Below are positions 12,839 through 16,144 of a DNA stretch of 16,144 bases, in pieces. The stretch is from the NCBI GenBank assembly GCA_003168295.1, contig PMST01000246.1:10019-26162 (forward strand), given 5' to 3'. The translations under genes and the position numbers were made by a program. Under the pieces are notes generated by a model. That model was not told where the DNA came from and made no database searches. It was given only the letters and a program-made list of their open reading frames with translations. Origin of the DNA: Actinomycetota bacterium (GTDB lineage: Bacteria; Actinomycetota; Actinomycetes; Streptosporangiales; Streptosporangiaceae). Every line of letters starts with the position of its first letter. The stretch's first letter is position 1.

Positions 12839-14457
12839 CGGGGCGCGCTCGCCATCGCGGCGAGGACGGGCAGATTAAGCGTGAACGAAGTGCCCGCCGA
12901 GGGCCTGCTCTGCACCGCGATCGTGCCGCCATGGGCCTCGACGACGCGTTTCGTCACGGCCAGGCCCAGGCCGATCCCGCGCGCCTTTTTGGTGAAAAAT
13001 GGGGTGAAGATACTGTCGCGGGTCTTTTCGTCCATGCCCATGCCGGTGTCGGTCACCGTGATTTGCGCGGATCCTGGTCCCGACGTCGTCGAAACGGTCA
13101 GCACGCCACCGCCGGGCATCGCATCGTAGGCGTTGGTGATGAGGTTGAGCAGCGCCTGACGGATCTGATCACGGTCCGCGTCGACAACCAGCGGCTCGCA
13201 GCGCTGGACGACTTGCACACCGTCGGGCGGGGGCGCCACTGAGAGGGCCTCATCCACCAGATCGCAGACTTCCACCGGGGCGAGGATCGGTCCCCGGCCG
13301 GCGGCGTAGTCGAGGAGGTCGGACACGATGAGGGTGGCCGCTGAGATCTCTCGTTCGGCGGTGGCAAGGTGGCGGTGTATGGGGTCATCCGCGGCGGCCT
13401 TCGACCCCACCTTCATGAGGTAGAGGACATTCATCACGACAGCGAGCGGGTTGCGCAACTCGTGGCCTACCGTCGCGGCCAGCTGGCCTATGGCCGCCAT
13501 GTTCTCCTGGCGGCTCAGGCTGGTTTGCGCCGCCTCACGCTCGGCAATCGCGCTCCGCAACGACGCAGTGCGCTCCTCTACCAGCGCCGAGGCGTAGTCC
13601 CGGCGTCGGCCCAGCGTCTCGAGGACCGCAGTCATCAGCACCGCGGTGACCGCGCCAAAGCCCAGCACAATCCAGGGCATATCTTGGCCCAGCGACCCGA
13701 CGAGCGACTGAGGGCTGCTGGCCACGATCAGCCACGCATCCGCTCCGACGCGGAACGGGTACTGAATGCCCGCCAGCGGCAGGTCCTTCGTGGTCGTCAC
13801 GACGAGAGCCGAGGGGTCAGGATGGTTCGACAGGTAGATCGCGACGTTCAGGGAGTGCCACGGCGACGTCGGACCCGTCGGCGTTGGAGTCGTCGGGGAG
13901 ATCACCGTTTCCTGCCAGACCACGGTTCCGGCTCCCGCCGCCCCACCTAGCGCGAAGGCAAGCCGAAGGGTGCGGCCCTCTTGCACCAAGCCCGATACCA
14001 GCCCTTTGGCCGACATAGCCCGGTGAGCCAGCTGCCCCAGGGCACTGGAGAGCGCCTGCCCGACGACGGGACCGTTGCCCGCTGCCGCGGTCACCCTCAA
14101 ACTAGTCCCGCTCTGTGTGGTCACCAGCCATCCTTGGGTGCTCGCCGTGGTCACGGCACGCGCCGCGGCGGCGAACAATTTGGGGTGGCGGTTGTCTGAA
14201 CTGGCAATTTGCCCCAGCAGCTGAAGCGAGGACTGGGCGCCGGCGAACGAGCTCCCGACCACGGCAGCCACTTCTGCCGTCTGCTCGCGCAAGATCAATC
14301 TCTCTTGGTCCTGGACAACATTCTGCGTGATCAGGCACGAAGCGACCGCCACAGCGGCCAGGACCAAGAGGATCACGGCTGAGAGCGGGCGGAGCGGCCA
14401 GCGCTTCACCCGTTTGCCCGTCATCGAGTTGGCCCGTGGAGTGCTGCTCCCTGTCAT
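12835..14457 (-). CDS. Membrane sensor histidine kinase (NtrB-like core)
   Basis: This 540-residue sensor kinase has a first membrane helix at about 24-44 and a second at about 262-280, enclosing an external sensor region of ~215 residues, possibly a dCache/PAS-like fold (I cannot identify the ligand). After the second helix a coiled coil (about 286-318) leads to the H-box GHELRNPLAV with H332. The catalytic domain has N442 in NLITNAYDAM, G1 DTGMGMD at 470-476, FTPFFTKKARGIGLGLAV at 484-501 and the HGG motif. The 'GHELRNPL' and FFTTK-like features are typical of the NtrB/ZraS type (HPK4). The start is ATG 14457 with GAGAGG five bases upstream; ATG 14424 is an alternative. It heads a three-gene overlapping unit and is expected to phosphorylate one or both receivers encoded after it. 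Confidence 0.92.
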   Translation of the reverse strand: MTGSSTPRANSMTGKRVKRWPLRPLSAVILLVLAAVAVASCLITQNVVQDQERLILREQTAEVAAVVGSSFAGAQSSLQLLGQIASSDNRHPKLFAAAARAVTTASTQGWLVTTQSGTSLRVTAAAGNGPVVGQALSSALGQLAHRAMSAKGLVSGLVQEGRTLRLAFALGGAAGAGTVVWQETVISPTTPTPTGPTSPWHSLNVAIYLSNHPDPSALVVTTTKDLPLAGIQYPFRVGADAWLIVASSPQSLVGSLGQDMPWIVLGFGAVTAVLMTAVLETLGRRRDYASALVEERTASLRSAIAEREAAQTSLSRQENMAAIGQLAATVGHELRNPLAVVMNVLYLMKVGSKAAADDPIHRHLATAEREISAATLIVSDLLDYAAGRGPILAPVEVCDLVDEALSVAPPPDGVQVVQRCEPLVVDADRDQIRQALLNLITNAYDAMPGGGVLTVSTTSGPGSAQITVTDTGMGMDEKTRDSIFTPFFTKKARGIGLGLAVTKRVVEAHGGTIAVQSRPSAGTSFTLNLPVLAAMASAPR

Positions 14458-14635
14458 GGGTGCCTCTCATAGCGGGCCGTAACTTCTTGTATGCATGATA
14501 CTACGAAACGTAACCAATATGGAGATCAAGATAGTCGGTGCGCCCAGCTCGAGCCGATCTTGGACCAGCGCCGGTACAGCGGGCGGGTTATGTGTCGTCG
14601 CGCCAGGTCCGGGTAGCAGAGGGCCGGGAGGATAC
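14458..14635. other. Divergent intergenic region between kinase and DMT genes
   Basis: This 178-base gap must carry promoters for the kinase unit (leftward) and the transporter-like gene (rightward). Bases about 14478-14535 are AT-rich against the background and include two direct copies of CGTAAC (near 14474 and 14508) and a short inverted repeat GTAT/ATAC around GCATG. I could not assign a confident -35/-10 pair to either direction. An in-frame ATG at 14519 could extend the rightward gene but has no good ribosome site. Confidence 0.35.
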
Positions 14636-15508
14636 ATGCTGAGCTACCTGCTCGCGGTGCTGGCGGCGTTCGGCAACGCGACCTCCTCGGTGCTGCAGCG
14701 CAAGGCCAACCGCGACGTGCCCCGCAACCAGAACCTGAGCTGGCGGCTAATCTGGACCCTGCTGCACGAGCCGGTCTGGTTCGGCGGGATCCTGGCTATC
14801 TGCATCGGCTTCCTGCTCCAGGCCACGGCGTTGGGCTTCGGCCAGCTCGCCACGGTCGAGCCCATCCTGGTGCTCGAGCTGCCATTGACGCTGATTCTCG
14901 CCTCCCGGATCTTCGGCCAGGGCATGCACCGGCGGGAGTGGGGTTCGGCCGCTGTGATGACGATCAGCCTCGGTGCCCTGCTGTTCCTGCTGTCGCCGTC
15001 CGCCGGGCGCAACGGGCACGTGCACTGGTACGACTGGGTGTTCGGCATGACCGTGAACCTGGCCCTGGTCGGGGTTCTTGTCCTTCTCGGCAGCCGCAAG
15101 TCGACCCGCGGCTCGGGCGGCGCCTACCGGTCCGCGTTGCTCGGCATCGCCGCCGGCTCGGCGTTCGGCCTCACGGCGGCGCTGATGAAGGGCATGACCA
15201 AGACCTTCTCGCAGGGACTTGTGACACTTTTCACAAGCTGGGAGATCTACGGGATGGTCGCGGCCGGCCTGCTCGGCATGTTCCTGATCCAGTCGGCCCT
15301 GAACGCCGGGGGTCTGATCGCCGTCCAACCCGGCCTGACCCTGGCCGACCCGTTCATCTCGGTCCTGTGGGGCGTATTCGCCTTCCACGAGGAGGTCCGC
15401 GGCGGCTGGTACATCCTGCCCGAGGTCGCCGCCGCCGCGATCCTGGGCGCCGCCGTGCTAACCCTGGCCCGTTCCCCCCTCCTGGCCGACGCAGCCGAGG
15501 AGACCTGA
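14636..15508 (+). CDS. DMT/EamA-like multi-pass membrane protein
   Basis: This 290-residue protein consists almost entirely of hydrophobic helices, about nine or ten. It fits the drug/metabolite transporter superfamily, or the related NIPA-like group, in size and internal layout. The first helix carries LAAFGNATSSVLQRKANRD; later parts include ATVEPILVLELPLTLILASR, a usual fourth-helix-type motif, and in the second half QPGLTLADPFISVLWGVFAF followed by HEEV, which mirrors it. This repeat of an 'E/QP...L' helix in each half is what a duplicated five-helix unit shows. The ATG at 14636 with GGAGG four bases upstream is taken as the start; longer in-frame starts at 14495 and 14519 add a non-hydrophobic extension without a ribosome site. 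The substrate is unknown. It is divergent from the kinase operon, and a link between the two is possible but unproven. Confidence 0.8.
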   Translation: MLSYLLAVLAAFGNATSSVLQRKANRDVPRNQNLSWRLIWTLLHEPVWFGGILAICIGFLLQATALGFGQLATVEPILVLELPLTLILASRIFGQGMHRREWGSAAVMTISLGALLFLLSPSAGRNGHVHWYDWVFGMTVNLALVGVLVLLGSRKSTRGSGGAYRSALLGIAAGSAFGLTAALMKGMTKTFSQGLVTLFTSWEIYGMVAAGLLGMFLIQSALNAGGLIAVQPGLTLADPFISVLWGVFAFHEEVRGGWYILPEVAAAAILGAAVLTLARSPLLADAAEET

Positions 15509-15538
15509 CCCGTCGCACGCTGCTGCAACCCGTCGCAC
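15508..15538 (+). repeat. Short tandem repeat, 20-base period
   Basis: ACCCGTCGCAC occurs at 15508-15518 and again at 15528-15538, exactly 20 bases apart, just past the stop of the membrane protein gene. A degenerate third copy (GGCCGCACCCTGCTGCC) follows near 15552. No hairpin accompanies it, so it is not an obvious terminator. Confidence 0.6.
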
Positions 15539-15569
15539 CCCGCCGCGCGCCGGCCGCACCCTGCTGCCC

Positions 15570-15609
15570 ATACCAAGCACGCGCTTGACATCTCAATCAT
15601 GCTTGGTAT
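15570..15609. promoter_or_regulatory. Perfect 10-bp inverted repeat bracketing the -35 box
   Basis: ATACCAAGCA (15570-15579) and TGCTTGGTAT (15600-15609) are exact inverted copies, 30 bases apart from start to start, about three turns of the helix. A third related half-site, GCTTGA at 15583-15588, forms a second, tighter inverted pair with CAAGC at 15574-15578. The right arm runs into the -10 box and the spacer contains the -35 box, so a regulator bound to both arms would hide the promoter. The regulator is not in this window. Confidence 0.8.
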
Positions 15610-15612
15610 AGT
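15585..15612 (+). promoter_or_regulatory. Strong sigma-70-type promoter
   Basis: TTGACA (15585-15590) is a perfect -35 and TATAGT (15607-15612) a near-perfect -10, with 16 bases between. This is the best promoter in the window. Transcription should begin near 15619, giving a leader of about 21 bases with AAGGAG at 15629-15634 before the ATG at 15641. Confidence 0.87.
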
Positions 15613-15640
15613 TCGCATGACGAGCTTTAAGGAGAACGCC

Positions 15641-16144
15641 ATGACGAGGACGTCGACGCAGGACCTGCAGGAAGAGTTCCTGTCCACCCTGCGGAAGGGT
15701 CAGAAGACCATAATCGGTGCGCTCAGGATCTGGGTCGACACCGTCACCACCGTAACCCCCAGACTGTCGCCGCTGACCGACAAGCTCCCCAAGCTGCCGA
15801 ACGTCGCGGTGCCATTTGCCGACAAGCTGCCCACCCCTGGAGAGGCTGTCGACAGCGCCTACGGCTTGGCCGAGCAGCTGCTAGCCAGCCAGCGGAAGTT
15901 CGCCGACGACATGCTGGCGCTGACCGTCCCGCTGATGTCAGGCCGCCGCGAGGACGTCACGACCAGGACCGCCCCCAAGCCCGAGCCCGCCCAGGTCGCC
16001 CCTAAGCCCGCTGCCGTTGTGCCCGACCTGCCCGAGCCCAAGCCCGCTGCACCGAAGGCTGCCGAGCCCAAGGCCGCCGAGCCCAAGCCCGCTGCCGTAG
16101 TGCTCGGACCCAGGCCCGCCGCGCCCAAGCCCGCTGCCGTGGCT
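15641..16144 (+). CDS. Phasin/HBHA-like protein with Pro-Ala-Lys repeat tail, 5' part
   Basis: The gene runs off the right edge; 168 residues are visible. The N-terminal ~100 residues are mostly helical and amphipathic: QEEFLSTLRKGQKTIIGALR, a TDKLPKLPNVAVPFADKLPT linker, then AYGLAEQLLASQRKFADDML. That pattern of two amphipathic helices around a 'PFADKLPTP' link resembles actinobacterial phasin-like proteins that coat storage granules, though this is from memory. From about residue 112 the sequence becomes a low-complexity tail of Lys-Pro-Ala units (APKPAAVVP, AEPKAAEPK), like the tail of mycobacterial heparin-binding haemagglutinin, which also binds lipid bodies. ATG 15641 follows AAGGAG by six bases; an in-frame ATG at 15617 is too near the -10 box. 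The strong promoter implies an abundant protein. Its true length is unknown. Confidence 0.7.
   Translation, partial: MTRTSTQDLQEEFLSTLRKGQKTIIGALRIWVDTVTTVTPRLSPLTDKLPKLPNVAVPFADKLPTPGEAVDSAYGLAEQLLASQRKFADDMLALTVPLMSGRREDVTTRTAPKPEPAQVAPKPAAVVPDLPEPKPAAPKAAEPKAAEPKPAAVVLGPRPAAPKPAAVA

Noticed and set aside
14495..14635. Upstream extension of the DMT-like protein
   Set aside because: It adds 47 non-hydrophobic residues without a ribosome site, whereas GGAGG precedes ATG 14636.
15859..16128. Gly/Ala-rich minus-strand frame resembling a repeat protein
   Set aside because: It is the complement of the Lys-Pro-Ala repeat tail; the repetitive look comes from the sense strand.

Overview
This is a chromosomal stretch from a high-GC Gram-positive bacterium, almost certainly an actinomycete. 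The signs are strong G/C bias at third codon positions, frequent GTG starts, 4-base ATGA/GTGA gene overlaps, an apparently leaderless start, a YtrA-type GntR regulator fused to an ABC operon, a DrrAB-type exporter and a DUF222/HNH '13E12-like' endonuclease. The genus cannot be fixed from the sequence. No rRNA, tRNA, CRISPR array or insertion sequence was seen.

Layout. (1) 1-524: the 3' end of a type IV prepilin peptidase gene. (2) 572-2906: an autoregulated GntR / ABC ATPase / ABC permease operon with a readable promoter and a near-perfect operator. (3) 2918-4416, minus strand: a flavin-fold PPOX-family gene followed by a YajO-like aldo-keto reductase. (4) 4632-5900: a run of small genes. These are a 36-residue CxxC/CxxC zinc-ribbon micro-protein, two short single-pass membrane proteins, then a VapB/VapC toxin-antitoxin pair. 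(5) 5973-8544: a TetR regulator divergent from a DrrA/DrrB-type drug exporter, with alternating TACGAATA half-sites between them. (6) 8681-10279: a DUF222/HNH endonuclease. (7) 10312-11025, minus: a secreted L,D-transpeptidase with a peptidoglycan-binding domain. (8) 11301-14457, minus: three overlapping signalling genes (membrane histidine kinase, stand-alone receiver, receiver-kinase hybrid). (9) 14636-15508: a DMT/EamA-like multi-pass membrane protein. (10) 15570-16144: a strong promoter bracketed by a perfect 10-bp inverted repeat, driving a phasin- or HBHA-like protein cut by the window end.

How the parts work together. Two ABC exporters each sit with their own repressor, and in both cases an inverted repeat overlaps the likely promoter, so both look ligand- or stress-induced. 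The three signalling genes are translationally coupled and contain two kinases and two receivers but no DNA-binding output, so they look like a phosphorelay that must act through a protein partner. The most novel-looking items are the zinc-ribbon/membrane-protein mini-operon, the output-less phosphorelay and the operator-like repeats around the final promoter. All functional assignments rest on motifs and recalled family knowledge; no database search was possible.
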